Assembly (NCBI GenBank): GCA_021613335.1 | Contig: JAJTWR010000182.1 | Span: 1,467,501-1,531,500, forward strand | Direction: 5' to 3' | DNA: 64,000 bases | Origin: Whitmania pigra | Lineage: Eukaryota; Annelida; Clitellata; Hirudinida; Haemopidae | Part shown: positions 1 to 14,600 of the stretch, piece by piece | Layout: each line of letters opens with the position of its first letter | Numbering within the stretch: the first letter of the stretch is position 1 | Notes under the pieces: model-generated | Seen by the model: the letters and a program-made list of their open reading frames with translations, nothing else | Database searches by the model: none | What the model was told of the DNA's origin: nothing | Made by a program: the position numbers and the translations under genes

Positions 1-1451
1 ATAAGAAGTCTTCTTGTGACGTCATGTGCCTTCCATAAGTTCCAGGACTTCAAAGACACCGTGCCCCTTTAATGTGATCAGCCCTTTCTGTCTCTCCGCA
101 TTAGCAACCGGGTCGTTTTGTTCCACCCATCTTTGAATGTTTTTGGTTTGTCATATTTGATCACCTTGAATTCCGTTTCAACGAGTAGTTTCACCTTTTA
201 ACGAATGAAAGGTAGGGGACACGAAAAAAACGAGATAATTAAGCTAAACCAGTGTATTTTCTAGCGATATTTTCACCAAAACAACGCACGAAAAACAAGC
301 CGGCCGCATCTCAGCTCTCTCGCTCGAAACTCTTACTACTACTACTTTTCAAAGATTTTATTTAGCCCTCTGACACTTTCTAGAACCATCATCAAAAAAA
401 AACATCACCCGAATATTTAAAGTCCTCATACGGGTCAGGGATCACCCAAGGACCATAATATAATTATTTTGAGTTCGAATAGAAGTATTGAAATGGTTAA
501 ATAAATTTTCGAAATATTGTCATGAATTATTGAAAGTGTTTTTTGTGCGTCCTCTTTGGCCCTTTCGTCTGTGTTTTCTCCAGGTACTATGCTTGAAAAA
601 TTTCCAGATCTTATATGTCTATTATATTACTACTACTACTACTAATACTAATGCCGCTGTTTGCTGGTGGTGGCCATGGGAAGTGAACAAAGTCAAACCA
701 CTGGAGTTGTGAAATAATTTCAATTGACTTTAATATCTTCATCATCATCGCCATCAACACCCTTTGATGACTGAGCAGGAGTCGAACATGCTGCCTGCAT
801 GTCGCGATTTCTTCAAAATGATGAATTGATGAATTTTAAGATGTTTCTTGTATTTAGGATAACCGAGTTGACGACGACGACGATGATGATGAAATAAAGA
901 TGAAGAAAATGAATAATGTCTTCGAAAATGAGTGCTTGACAACTTTGAAAGATTTGGAACATAAATCTCAAATGAATTCACGATTAAGACATTCACTAAG
1001 TCAAGCAATATTTCAAAGGCATTCTTATCATTAAGCTTTACTATTATTCTCTCGATAGTTACTTGAAGTTTGCAATTTCTTTATGATTGAATCTCTATTG
1101 TGATGGCGTGTAATGTACTTGACGTAAAAATCGACGCCTTCCATTCTCCATCTTGTCGAATTGAATAGACTATAATTTAAAAATCAACTTTCAAACCATC
1201 AGAACTGATAGCGCAGATAAATCAATGTACGCCCAGCTCACAAACGGCATTTTACAAAGGTTCAATGAAGCGCCAGTAAAACTTTTAATATTTTATTTCA
1301 CATATTGGGACATCAAACTATCAATATTGGATATGCAATTAAAAATGTTATCACGAAATTATCAGTCGAGGGTCGAGACTACTAACTATGCCCCTGAGTG
1401 ATTTATTAACTTTCAGAATAATATCCTTATTCAGAATAATATCCTTACTTA
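1..1451. other. Intergenic, no gene recognised
   Basis: AT-rich sequence with short open frames only. The frames at 488-712 (+) and 754-1008 (-) are low complexity (ACT and GAT/GAC runs) and have no recognisable domain or splice context. I see no gene here. Confidence 0.5.
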
Positions 1452-1459
1452 GTATCATA

Positions 1460-2366
1460 CAGAGACTACTTTAAAGTAGTTAAGAAGTAGTTAATAACTA
1501 ATAACTAAACACTTAAAAAAGTAGTTAATTAGTAACTATTTTTTGACTACTTTTAATAAAATAATAAAATTTTAAAATAAAATGAACAAAAATAATTTTT
1601 TTCAAATTTTCCAATTTTGGTATATCACTTTATAAGCTTAGTTTCTTTGATTTCAAATTTTGCTTATTATCGCCATTTCTTATTTCTGAATTATTACTTA
1701 GTAGCCGTATTTTGAAAACGTTTTATGTAAATTGTGAGACGTAATCGAAAACCTAAAACTCTGACGAACCATATTTGGTAACAATCTGTAAGTTTGATTC
1801 TCCAACATCATTTCTGATATTAGTTGTCTAATGATTCTGAAAAGCTATCAAACAAAAAATTGTTCAGCTCACAATCGATCATCAATCTAAGAATGACAAT
1901 CAAAAGTTTCTGACATTAGGAAAGCCTTCGACTTGTTTTGATTCGTAGATTGAAAAGTTACAAAACAAATTCCATGTCTTAGTGTAGCAGGGCAGGTTTT
2001 ATATAACCGACGATTTTAATATTAATTATCGGATAATTATATCGACAAGATGATTTTTTTAAGAGATCGCCTAAAACATCCACTTCTGGTTTGATTAATT
2101 TGGACAATAAAATTTTGTTGATAATGTTACACTAGTGTAAATAGATATGCTAATAAATTATGTCTTGTTCAGTTGTCTAGAAAATTAATTTTATCAAATG
2201 TCAACTGAAAAGTAGTTAAAAAATAGTTAAAAAGTAGTTAACTACTATGCAAGTAGTTAAGGAGTAGTTACTAACTACTTATTTACAAAGTAATTAAAAA
2301 ATAGTTACTAACTACTTTTTTATAAAAATAGTTAACTACTTTTTAAGTAGTTAAAGCCCATCTCTG
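1460..2366. mobile_element. hAT-type non-autonomous transposon with 8-bp target duplication
   Basis: The element is about 907 bp and is flanked by the 8-bp direct repeat GTATCATA (1452-1459 and 2367-2374), the target-site length of the hAT superfamily. The right end reads inward as CAGAGATGGGCTTTAACTAC. The left end begins CAGAGA and then lacks roughly ten bases of that sequence. Both ends carry many copies of AGTAGTTA in either orientation (about 1465-1560 and 2205-2352), like the subterminal transposase-binding repeats of hAT elements. The interior has no long reading frame, so it is non-autonomous. The intact duplication suggests a fairly recent insertion; the left-end deletion suggests decay since. 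Confidence 0.8.
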
Positions 2367-2374
2367 GTATCATA

Positions 2375-3300
2375 ATTATATTTATCATTTCAGCTTTATC
2401 ATCCATGCTTTTAGGAGCGGCCAGTACTGTTTTCTTTTATATGAAGGTTGTACAGACTTGTATTACACCGGTTAACAAATAAACTTTTCGCGGATATCTT
2501 AATATCCAATTCAAGTTCTTAATCAATTTAAACATCCTGCTTTCGAATATGTAAACCATTTGTCTCTATCATCCTCCATTGAAATATTCAAGTGATCTAA
2601 AATTTTCTATTTCCATTATTTCAAAATATACAAAATGCAATTTTTTATTTTAGTAGTTATTGCTACACGAAATACTAAACATAAACATGAACGTGACTAT
2701 ATCCAATAAAATTATTTACACTATGTGATAAAATACAATAATTTGTCAAACGTGTTCATGGTTTAAATTTCTTGGTTGTGGACTTCCGCTTATATTGAGT
2801 AGTTGACAAATCACGATGAAGCATCCAGCAGTAGTCTGCCTTTATCGCATTTTTGTACTAAGTTCACTTATTCAGAGTATTTCTTATTTCCAAGGAAATT
2901 GACTTGAATGTCATCCAAGCACCCTTTTGAACTACCTCATAGAGTCTCTTGTTCATTAGCTCTTCTTATTTTATGAACTTATGAATATACCTTATTTTAC
3001 CTCTGAATAACTCAACTCTGAAAACTTGTTGAGCAGGTACCGAAATGGTTCAGTTTCGCTGTCTAATGACTTGAAAAATTTTTTCATAAGTCCCAACTTT
3101 ATATAACAATTGGCATGAGAACCTTGTCACGATCAACCAACGACGGATGAAGAGCGCTTTTATTTCATGGCTTCATTCTGTCACTGATTGGCAAATTTTC
3201 TTCATATTTTGTTCTTCCCATCTCTGCTATGTTGCCAACAGCAACATAATCATAATTCATAACTGCTAATTTGAACATCACCTCTTAAAAAATCACCATT
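2375..3300. other. Intergenic, no gene recognised
   Basis: AT-rich spacer between the hAT-type element and the LINE relic. I see no supported gene, RNA or repeat. Confidence 0.4.
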
Positions 3301-3307
3301 ATCGATA

Positions 3308-4500
3308 TTACATGTATGTTATATATCTGTGTATATGTATGTTATTCCATAACGAAACCCCCTTTGCGCTGAAATAATTATTTTTTAGCTTTCCCGAAAC
3401 CTTCCTATATAATTTACGATCGCGCCCTCTAGTAGAAGCACTTTTTGTGACTTCGAAAAACTGGCTAGACAAAAGGCCTTCCCTTCCCGATAAATTTTTA
3501 AAGCCCTTGATGAGGTCCCCTCTATTTCTTGTCTTTTTCAAAGTAGTTAGTTTGGATCTACTAAATTTTTTTCTTAACTCAGCTTTACAAATCCTTTTAT
3601 CATCCTGGTTGCCCTTCTTCAGTGTACTCCGTTCAAAACTTTTACATCCTTTCTCAAATAAGGGTTCCAAACTTGTACAGAGTACTCAACTTGTGGTCCC
3701 ACTAATGCTTTATACAATCTCTGAATTACATCTTTGTCCCTACTCGCTACTGTTCTCTTTATCATTCCAAGTACTCTGCTTTTATAGTAACTTCCGTGCA
3801 CTGTAGAGATGCTTTTTCATTGTTCTGCATTATTACCTCCAGATCTCTTTCATGATCAGACTGCTGTAGAATGCTTCTCCAAATTCATATGCGATTTTGG
3901 TCTTTCTACATACCATATATATAATGGAGCATTTGTCTAGGTTGAAAAGCATCTGCCAATCTTCTGCCCATTTGAATAACCTGCTAAGGTCATCCTGAAG
4001 TGTATCCACATTCTCTTGCTACTTATTTTTCTGTCGTCAGCAAACTTGGATAATTTAGACCTTATGCCATCATCCAGATCATTTATATATATGCAGAACA
4101 GCACAGGTCCAAGCTCCGATCCTTGTGGGACACTGCTAAGCACTGGTTGCCAATCTGAATAAATTCCTCCCATGCCTACCTTCTGTCTCCTATCTATCAA
4201 TCAGTTTGTCAGCCAATGTAATAGTTTGCTCTCAATCCCACATGCACTGAGCTTTTTTTCAAGCCTTTTCAAGTAGATTGGTATGACACTATTCTTAGTA
4301 AAACCACGTAGGCTCTTGCCAATCACTTCGTTTCTTCCAAAAAATGTTGAAACAGCCTCTTTGATTCTTTTCATTACTTTGCAAACTATAGCAGTTAAGC
4401 TTACTGGCCTATAGCTGGATAACAAATTCCTACTTTCCTTCTTGAACAGAGGAAACACTAATGCGTTTTTCCAATCTCTTGGTATTATTCCTGAGTCAAA
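3308..4500 (-). pseudogene. CR1/Jockey-like LINE reverse transcriptase relic
   Basis: Three successive minus-strand frames together resemble the reverse transcriptase and C-terminal part of a CR1-like LINE. From 4458 the frame carries FPLFKKESRNLLSSYRPVSL (palm entry motif). From about 4200 it carries SVPQGSELGPVLFCIYIND (motif B) and KFADD (motif C catalytic pair). From 3801 and 3670 come the thumb and C-terminal parts, with RLYKALVGPQVEYSVQVWNP and RGDLIKGFKNLSG. The usual motif A stretch (AFDKVPH type) is missing between GFTK and the KKLSACGI segment, and the frames are separated by stops and shifts. It is a dead copy. The nearby tract at 4790-4925 looks like a second fragment of the same family. 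Confidence 0.8.
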
Positions 4501-4789
4501 GGATTTTTTTTGTTTATGAGTTTATTGAATCAAACAAACAAGCCGTTATATATACAGAAAAAAAAACAAAAAGCGAAAGCAAATAAATTCAAATAAACCC
4601 AAAGGGCCAGCCTTAAGGAAGCACACGCTTTCGCTGTGGGACTGATCCTGAAAGTAGGTCTATACAAAATCATAAGCTATACACTTCCACTCAATAAATA
4701 TTGTTTGCACGACATTTTGAATAGTAAATAAAGTAATTTGAAAAGGATTTGACAAATAAGTTTGCCAATGCTTCTCCTATAGCTAGTCT

Positions 4790-4925
4790 TGTCTCGTATA
4801 GTAATTTAGGATGTCTATGTCAGGTAGAAGAGTTACAAAAGGCTTCCTCCAAATTTATGTTATACTTTTGCATTCTTACTCCCTACATGCATAACGGTGA
4901 ATTTGTCTAGATTAAATGATTTTAT
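4790..4925 (-). pseudogene. Second small CR1-like LINE fragment
   Basis: Read on the minus strand from 4925, this encodes a short stretch (FNLDKF, then MHVG) that matches the 'FNxDKC..xxxVG' step just after the ADD motif in the larger relic (near 3946). No further coding is visible. It may be a separate truncated copy or a displaced piece of the 3.3-4.5 kb element. Confidence 0.4.
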
Positions 4926-6120
4926 TATTAATGAAATTACGAAAAAGACGCGGTCCATAAAAAAATTTGTCACACTAGTTTAGACCATTTTAAATCCCCC
5001 TCCGCCTCACACTGTCACAAATCTCAGACCCCTCTCTCCTAAAAGCAACTGATTCAACCAAAATCTTATACACATTCAACTAAAAACTTTATTTATATTT
5101 GATTTTTTATTTTTTTACATTAACGAACTATAAATTTCGTGATAATTACATAAAATACGTTATAATTTCTCAATCGTTTGAAACGCAATGACGTCAAAAT
5201 ACCGGGCAATAAACGATTAAATCACTGAAACAATCTTTTAGTAAAAATAAGCTCCCTCCACCATGATTAAAAGCAAATTTTCGATATCAAAATCATAATT
5301 TAAACAAAAACTTTAATTTTAATTTTTAATTTGTATGACGTTACACATAGGATTACCCCCACCCCCTTGTCACGAACTATCAGAATTTCTTAGACCGCCC
5401 CTCCAAACTCGAGCGTGACAACGTCCAAGCATATGCGTCGAAACCCTAGAAACGATAATTTCTCTCGTGAAGACTATTTGTTTTGTTCGTTGAATTTCCC
5501 TTCTGTTCTTGACAATGCCAACTGTTGTGCGAATATGCGTTTGATTTATATTGAAGGTTCTTAAACGAAGTCAACAAACATCTTGCGTGAATTTCAACGA
5601 TTTCATACAAAAGAATTTTAACTCGAATGTTTCGAAGAATCAGATGATCATTCTTCGTAGCAAGACAAAACGTCCTGAAATATGAGTTAAAAACTTGGTC
5701 TTGGGGCAAGAACCAATCAGGGATGGGTGTAAATTAAATTTCATTGGATGGTTTTAGGATCTCATACTTTTACGAGACAAATTGGGCGATGAGACATAAA
5801 TTAAGCTGTTCCTTTGATCGTCTAATTTCTTTTTATCCCTTCCCTGACTTCCTTACAATAAACCTCTTAAACCTCTAAGTTTTTTTATTATAGTGAGTTC
5901 CTATTGCAATGTGTATGATTTAAGCTGCAATTTAATATAGCTTATAGAAGGTTAAGTACGTGAAACCAAACGTCTTCATACTCTTGTTCAATACAGAACC
6001 TCTCGATTATCGGAATTGCTTATAATTTCCCAATGTAACTTATTTGATGTGATTAATTTACACTTAGTTTATTTTATTATTTTTTTTTTACAATAAAATT
6101 TATCTGTTTTATATGTTTTA
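4926..6120. other. Intergenic, no gene recognised
   Basis: It contains short C-rich tracts near 4990-5040 and 5345-5405 in an AT-rich background, possibly decayed MITE ends. A minus-strand frame of 87 codons at 5446-5709 has no recognisable domain and no clear splice partners. Confidence 0.35.
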
Positions 6121-6124
6121 TGTT

Positions 6125-6220
6125 TTGACGGGGTCATTTTGACGAGGCTATTTTGTCCTGGGATATTTTGATGGGGCTATTTTGTCGCTGGGCTATTACG
6201 ACAGGGTGCCCATTCAGCCA
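6125..6220. repeat. Solo terminal array of the 17.5-kb hAT-like family
   Basis: Five imperfect units of the type GACGGGGCTATTTTGTC end in GGCTATTACGACAGGGTGCC. The right end of the element at 17505-18216 has the same structure and ends GGCTGTTATGACGGGGTGCC. Only one end is present, so this is a fragment. Confidence 0.6.
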
Positions 6221-6838
6221 GCATCTATAGTCGCTTCACCTCCCTCCTCAATGAATATGACTTGTCACCTTTTCTCGTTTACTACTGATTACTCTCGTTT
6301 CTTTTCTCAATGTTAAAGTTGTGTGATAGTGAGCAGGTGAGAAGTTTCGGTTTTCTGCTCAGTTAATAAAATAAATAAATCGTACTAAACAATATATTTT
6401 TATTTATAGCTTAAAATCATTTTAAATTATTGAAAACTTTAATGTCTATTTATTAACATTCTTGACTTGATAGTTAATTTGCTTAGCGCGCAGAAGTAAA
6501 TATCGTTGAAAGAACAGTCTGACCTCTTGCGAATAAACTTGCAACGAAATTAAGCTATCTTTCAAACCCCCATTGAAACGCTTACAAATGCAATGTGGGG
6601 ACTAACCTTTAAATAAACGTTTGCATTAATCAGCGGCCTCTAAAACATGTAATTCATTTTGCTGACGGTCTCACTCAACTCAACGCTCTTAGAACCAATT
6701 CCAAGATCTTTCATTCATAGTTCAAATATTTACAACTCGCCATTGTAAAGAAAATCGTAGGCCTACTTTAAAAAAAAACAATATAAAAAGTTAAAATATA
6801 AAATGATCGTCATCATCATCAACATCATCATTGCTAGG

Positions 6839-7345
<507 letters not shown>

Positions 7346-8782
7346 GCTAGTGCAAATTCTGCGTAGTTGTAATAAGTTGTTAGGAGTAGTTTCAAGGCCA
7401 ATGAAAGCTGTCATTCGATGTTTTTCGATGTCAAGTGGGAATATGGAAATAACTTCACTGAAATTGTTAAAATGGTGAAATTTAATTTTAAAAATGTCAT
7501 TGCTTGGAATTGAACTCTTCACGTAGAACAATCCGCAACCATTTACAACAGCTTTCAAGGCTGCTTTCATGGCGTTTCTCTTCTCTGAACTTTTCTATAA
7601 AAAAGAATTAATCGCTGATCTTGAGTAGATTTTAATCTTAAATTTTAACCATGCACAAATTAGTTCACTAACTTCGGCGACACTCTCCTGGTTTTCTGTC
7701 ATACTCAGTCTCACATAAAAGTTATTTACATTCGAAAGGAATGAATCAAAAAATACTTCGATGGGTGTCTGAATAAAATATTTTTGAAATTTATAAATTG
7801 AGTCTACATAAATAAGGAGATTAATCGAGTTTTTTAAATAAATATAATATTTATTAATTTATTATCACACTAAAAAAATAATTCGTTGCCAAACGGATTA
7901 AAGATTTTATAGATTTAGATTCTTAAAATTTTACAAGTAACTGATTAAAATTATTTAAATGCTTTACGAATGTTTCAAATGTAGGTTAGTGATGGTTATA
8001 TCTTACGTGACCGACCCCAAGCATTGCTAGGGGTTCCACAATACTAATGTATTATGACATTATAACCCAACAGGGCGTTTTCATTTTAACAAAAAGAATG
8101 GGTAAACAGTTTGCAAAAATTCGTCACGTCAATTTCTTCATTCAACGAGAGATACATTGAATGAATTATTCGTTATTTCTTTTTAAACTTTAATATGCGC
8201 ACTTTTAACCATTCATCAGGCCACTATTACTTATTCATCTTGACAAGCTGGAAATACTTATAATAACCTTGCCTTGCTATTTATAACAAAATCAAATGTT
8301 GTATTATCATGAATATTAATTATAATATTATTAATAATTAGATTTATGTTTATAATTTTATATACATTTCATAAAAATTATATGAAATTATATTATTTAA
8401 CTATCGTAGTAATTTATATAAATTGTTGATTTACAAATTTTGCTTTTCAATTAATATCATTAATTTTTAAATAATATTTATTAAGAAGCATCTATCGACT
8501 TCTATCTACCCCTACCCAATATATACATTATGACGTCCTTGACTTTGCTTGTGGGAAATAATTGCGATCTGACAATTCGTTTTGAATAAGTGAACTGCTC
8601 TTTCGACCTGCTAATCCCATGCCCAGTAATTTATGCACCAACTTCGATTTGTTCCTCAGGTTTGAATTACTTTTAAGCCGAGGTTCCACATACTGAAACA
8701 GTTTTTTTTTAATGTTTGACATAGTTAATTATTTAAATCGTAATCGAACATTTGTAATCAAATTTCTCCATTTCGTGTTCTT

Positions 8783-9180
8783 CTAAAAGACATATTTAAT
8801 GAATATTATCGTAAAACGTCTTCCAACTTTGGAGGTGTTGTTGTTATGTATATTTGATACTTCTTGATTTTTTTTATAATTTTGATTCTTTTGGCTGAGT
8901 TTGGTAGAGCTGTTCCATTTGCTTGTGTTAATTCGATTAGAAAGTTTATGCTCACTCTGAAGCTTCTCTTGATGAAAATATGGTTTAAGTAAGGATAGGT
9001 GACAGGGAGGAATCGACATCACCCGATTGTTGCTGACCAAAGCCTGAACAGGTTTTGCCATCCATTGGCTATCGATGACAAGCAAAACAAATATCATCTC
9101 ACCAACTTGAGGAAAAGTTTTGGTTTCCCCACTTCCTCTGATAAATCTGAAATGACATTCCTGATAGATTATTAAGCAAT
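8783..9180 (-). other. Unrecognised minus-strand open segment, possible exon or retroelement fragment
   Basis: A TTTCAG acceptor-like site near 9168 precedes an open stretch that reads through FPQVGEMIFVLLVIDSQW and ends near HLSLLKPYFHQ. The QVGE...LKPYF pattern is loosely like the C-terminal module of LTR-retrotransposon integrases. The rest (Lys/Asn/Ser rich) has no domain. I cannot assign it, and it may be non-coding. Confidence 0.2.
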
Positions 9181-9760
9181 AAATTTTAATAAAAAGAAAT
9201 ACTTATACGAATCTAATTGCCTGTTCCATTTTTTGCATTCCATAATGTTTCTTTTTTTTTAATCTACGATTAATCATATTTATAACTTCAACTAATCTTT
9301 TCAAAAAGTGGCACCTTAGATGGTTTGATTTATAACATCCATTTAAAGAACGACAGATAAAAAATTATAATTGACACTTTTCACATAATCTTTTTATTTG
9401 TAGATATAGTCACTATTCAGTATATTAAATATCGATAAATTTGTAAAACTAAACCGGCGGTTCTTTGCCGACATGAGTTTCTGCAATTGTTTTTATCGTG
9501 AATTAACAAATCTAAAGACAGTTTTTAATAAATTGCATTTAGAAAATAAAAAATCATTATTTTAACTATTTTTGTTATCAAGCAGACGACTCCTTATATT
9601 ATTTCATCACCTTTAATTGTTTATTTGAATGAATGCCTATTTTAAATCTATTATGTAACGAAAGATATCTTTAAAGAAATATTATTGAAACAATAATTTT
9701 TTATGATAATAATAATAATAATAATAATTTGTTATCAATGCGTTTATAATAAAAAAAAAA

Positions 9761-9936
9761 AAAAAAAAAAATAATATATAATATATATTTATATTTAGGA
9801 CATATATATTTATATTTGTATTTATATTTATATTGATATTTATATTTTTATTTTTATTTATATTTACATTTACATTTACATTTACAATTGCATTTACTTT
9901 TACATTTACATTTATATTTATATTTATATTATTATC
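9761..9936. repeat. Degenerate TTTATA/TTTACA hexamer tract
   Basis: About 170 bp of imperfect ATTTAT and ATTTAC units. Low-complexity reading frames on both strands are by-products. Confidence 0.85.
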
Positions 9937-11573
9937 AATTTTTTTGGAACTCAACAACCATCGATGCAACGGTTATGTCGTTGTTTACTCCTTGCAGGTT
10001 GTTTATGTGCTTAGATTTATAAAATAAAACTAAATTTACTACATTATTTTCTATATATATCAAGAATGTATCAAAAATATCAATTCCATATACTTACGAA
10101 TTTGTACAATTTGTATTTTATCACCAGCATTATTTAATGAAACCTGTTACCTATAGTACGAAATTAATATAAACATCAAGAAAAATAAAAATCTGAACAT
10201 AACAACCCCATAAATTTGTCAATGAGGCATTCTTAAGGCATCTTGTACATGACTGAACATAATGCATTAGCATTATCAACAAAGTAATGGTTATGCTAGA
10301 CTTGAATAAGAAAAAATAATATGCCACCACCTTCACAGCCATCATGCATATCACAAAGTTCAAAGGTGATTTATAAATGTTATCATTTTTGCAAATTTAT
10401 AACTTATTATTTTATCTCTTTTATAAGAGTCAAGATATAATCAGTTTACAGTGGTAAAAAAAATACTGGTTCAATTTATGTGGCGTAACGTCAGAGGAGC
10501 TCAGCCATTTATATAGCACAATTTTTCCGGAATGGTGGAGGATGAAAGGTCATGACTAGCGTCGATGCCATAACTTGCAGCAAAATAGTATTCCTCAAAT
10601 ATGACATTCTTTCTTAAAGATTGAATTTACTGAATTTACAAAGTGATTCATGCTTCCTCATTGAATGGGTCTTGGAATCCTTTGAAATTGAAATAGCTGA
10701 GGTTATTCGATTTGCCTGACCAGTTTCTCCTAGATTTCGTCTGAAATCCAACAAAATAAAAATAATTCGATAAATAAAAATAAATAAATGACACTCTCGG
10801 AATGTAGTTTATAGATTATCCCATCCGAATAAAGATTGACGTTTTTTTTTTTATTATAAATAGACATAGAATAAATTCAAAATAATTAATTATATTGCTA
10901 GCATTAATTTAACTATGTCCTTCTTAATGTCATTGTACTTTGTAATACCAACCTCACTGCCCTATTCTCGTGACGCCCTTAAGCCAAGTAAAAGAATAAT
11001 ACTATTTGAAGCTAAAAATAATTATCGAGTCGAAGTGGATCAGACAGAATTTGTGTAATGTAGTCAGACCACAGCAGACAATGAATCCATGTAAAGTGAT
11101 TACATTGATGAATAATATTGTAAAAATAGTTCTTTCAACCTTTTCAGCATTCTCTCAATAAATGTGACCCTCCTAATTTGAAGTATGGTCACGCATCTGA
11201 GGTTTTCATCCGATTTAATTATAGCTCCCTCACCGTATCTGCAATGATTGTACGTGTAACAAGAAAATTTCACAAAATGCATTTCTATTAAAAAGAGTAA
11301 TTAAAATAATAAAATATCGATTTATTTTTTATTTCACGATTGAGCAAAGGACAAATGAATTGAATAAAACAACCTGCTTACAAGCAAGAAAATTTATCTG
11401 AAAGGTGTGACTGAAGCATGTCAATTGTATGAAAAGAAGGGACTAAAGTGGTAATCAACTGTTCGCTGGTTAACAGAAATACAACCCGCATGCCAGTTAT
11501 ATGTTATATTGCTTAATATCATATTAGCCCCTATCATTACTAAAATTACTCTAATTTGTATTAAAAGACGACT

Positions 11574-11650
11574 TGCAGGTTGGCTCAGAGGATGGCGTGC
11601 CTGCGAACGACGGTAAAAGCAACAGTCGTTTCGTGTTCGCAACCCAGCTT
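11574..11650 (+). repeat. tRNA-like sequence (possible tRNA-derived SINE relic)
   Basis: GGTTGGCTCAGAGGATGG resembles an A box, and about 45 bp later GTGTTCGCAACCC resembles a B box. No closing acceptor stem is apparent. Confidence 0.35.
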
Positions 11651-14600
11651 GCACCGCCACAAAGCGCCCCTTGGATGCGGCGCCATACAAATAGTTGAGC
11701 ACCCCTGACATTTACTCTTATGGCTCTATACAAATAAACATACATTGTGACTTTTGAAAAAGTAAATTGAAATAAAATAAGTCAATCTCGAAGTGAATCA
11801 CTGGATTGATTAGTTTTGTCTAGGAATTTTTTACGAAATATTGTGGAAATTGAAAAAAACGTATTCATAAAACTTTATTTAATGTTTGTAAGATGCGTAG
11901 TCATCTAAAGCAATCTTAGAAAATTCGTGATGCGAACGATCTTCATATTTATTTATTTCCATTCTCTCCAATCATTCCATACATTCACGAAATGAATCAG
12001 AAATATTTCATCTTGTACAAGTTCTCACAAACTCGTTGTAATAAATATGTTATTACAATGTGTCTCGTTAATTATGAAATGTTAATGCTATTAATAGCAG
12101 CACCTATGACATTTACAGAAGTAAGCTATTCTCAATATACGTAAAAAGGCGTCTTTTTTTCAAAGCATGACAATGAATGTTTTGGCACTAAATCCAAATA
12201 ATATAATGTAAAGAATATTCGGTTAAGTTGTTAGCGAATGCGTCAATATTATCATTCACTAATTGGGGTAATTGCTAGCAAAGATTCAATAAATTAGACT
12301 TTAGCAACAACTTCGGAATTCGTAGGATATAATAAATTAAGATGTAATAAATTAGCAGTCAGGGACATCCAGGCTTAAAATGATCAGTCTTTAAATTATT
12401 TCAGTAACGCCTTACTTTAGACATTTGTACTCTCAAAAATTTTAATCTGCAATTCATAATCGTAGGAAATGACAAATTCATTTTCATTCAAATGAACTTT
12501 GAAATTTTAATTAATCAATAAATAATGTATTTAAACAAATTATTATTACTATTATATGTATTATTATTGTTGTTGTTATATTTAATTAACTAACAAGAAA
12601 TAATTTAATTTTTTGTAACTTTCATTATTACGAAAAGAAGAGATATTTATACAATAATCAATATTATGCATTTAAAAATAGTTCAGTGAGCAACATAACA
12701 TTTAAATATATCATCCAACATTAATTTATTTGATAGATGTTGACTTAATTGATTGAGTTAAACAAATAAATAATTAATTAACTAGATTAATGAAGGGAGT
12801 TTCTTTTGTTTCAATGCAGGTTGATTCCTAACCATTACGCTCTCATAATAACACGAGATAAAAATAAGTTTCATTCGTTGAACTTCATTCAACAGAATTT
12901 AAGGATTCGTGCGTCAACTTTTCATCCACCTCTCACGCAGTTAATGCGTCTTTCAAAGTTCTTTCATTCATTTGGTCGACATACATCTTTCGCTATTTCA
13001 TATTTTGCATGACGTTTCGCATTTATCTCGCTTCATAAACAATGGGGGTTCTTTGACAAAAGCTGATCTAGGAAGTAAATCTTCTGTGAAAATCTGCTAT
13101 TTTTGTTAAATCCTGCCAGTGATCTTGCTATGAATAATTTAAGTCATTTTTAATCACTTTTCAACTATTGCCAAGTTAGCTTAAATTAGTCAGTATTGAA
13201 TTGTGTCTTCTGGTGAATATTAAAAGTATAAATTTGGTGATTAATATAATAAATAATTAAGATTAAAAATAATTAATTACTTCTAAATCATAAAATAAGT
13301 AACAATCAGTTAATTAGTCACGATCTTTGAACAATCTGCTATCTTTATAGTGCTGTTTGGTTCAGTGCATCTATTTAATGATGTTTTCAGGTATGACGCT
13401 GGTTCCAGGACGGCAAATAATTTTGACAAGACAAATATTTCTCGCTCAAACACGACTTGTGGCCTATTGTAGTATAAAGAGATTAAGAATGTGTTCAAAT
13501 GTTTGTATGGCAAACAAAACCACCAAACAATGTTTGCAGATATTCTGGCATCAAAAATTCACAGTTCTTTTGGAAATAGGCTCGTGTCGTGCGAATGAAG
13601 TCAACATCAATATTTTTGCCTTTGCCAGAAATTGGTGAGGATCTACGTGTCTATTACGCTAGAATTTCTTCTTTTGTGCAAAGATAACAAAGCAGTAGAT
13701 GATTTATTTCGAACCCCGAAAGTAAAATAAAATAGAATATTAAGAAGAAAAATAAAAAGTAATAGTGTTGAAAGAATGCTTATGATTTTACTTCACTGAA
13801 ATTTTTGTATATATTATTGAATTCTTTATTGGAGTTCTGTTCTGGTACGTTATCGTGATAATAAAAATAATAATAACAATAATGATAATAATAATTATGA
13901 TGACATTGATAATGATATTAATATGTAATATAATATAATAATAATGCCCTGGCCTCCGAAATGGATATAAGGCACTTTAAATAATGGTTAATTATAATGT
14001 AATTGTAATGTCATTCGATTAAACAGTGGTTTTCAAGATTTTTTCGATAATTATTCTCGTTTATGTCAAAATGCAAGATTGACTAAGAAATAATTCTTCA
14101 ACCGCTTTTGTTCGAATTGTTTGTTTTTGGCGCAAAAACATTCCAAGGATTTATTTATCCGTTTTTCTTGATTTTGCTATCCTATTTTATTTAAGGTCTG
14201 ACGTTGACGACAAATGTCAGCACTGTCATCGCTTTGTTATTCATTGAATTTGTCGGAAAAATCCACAATGTCATGGCGAGTAAACTTTTTTATCTTTAGA
14301 GTGAAGTCATTGAGAGTCAGTTTTAATTTTAACGATTGCAACCTTGTTCTCTTAGCTTGACAGGATAGCTAGTACGAAATGACAGACACTTTTGAAGACA
14401 AAAATATCTTCCACATTCAAGATATTGAAAGTTGATAAATGAAAGTGATCTTTATAAGCGTGGGAAGGATTAAATTCAATGGTCTTAAAAAGTTTTTTTG
14501 AATTTTTCATTTATTTTTCGATGTTAAGAAACTTTAAGAATTAACTTAAGGAATTTCACTCAAACTACGGTAATATATTAAACTTTGAAATTAAGCAGAA

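Noticed and set aside
3447..3806. 119-codon plus-strand frame
   Set aside because: Antisense shadow of the CR1-like reverse transcriptase relic.
13357..13638. 93-codon plus-strand frame after a TTTTCAG site
   Set aside because: Acceptor-like context only; no domain, and no partner exon found.
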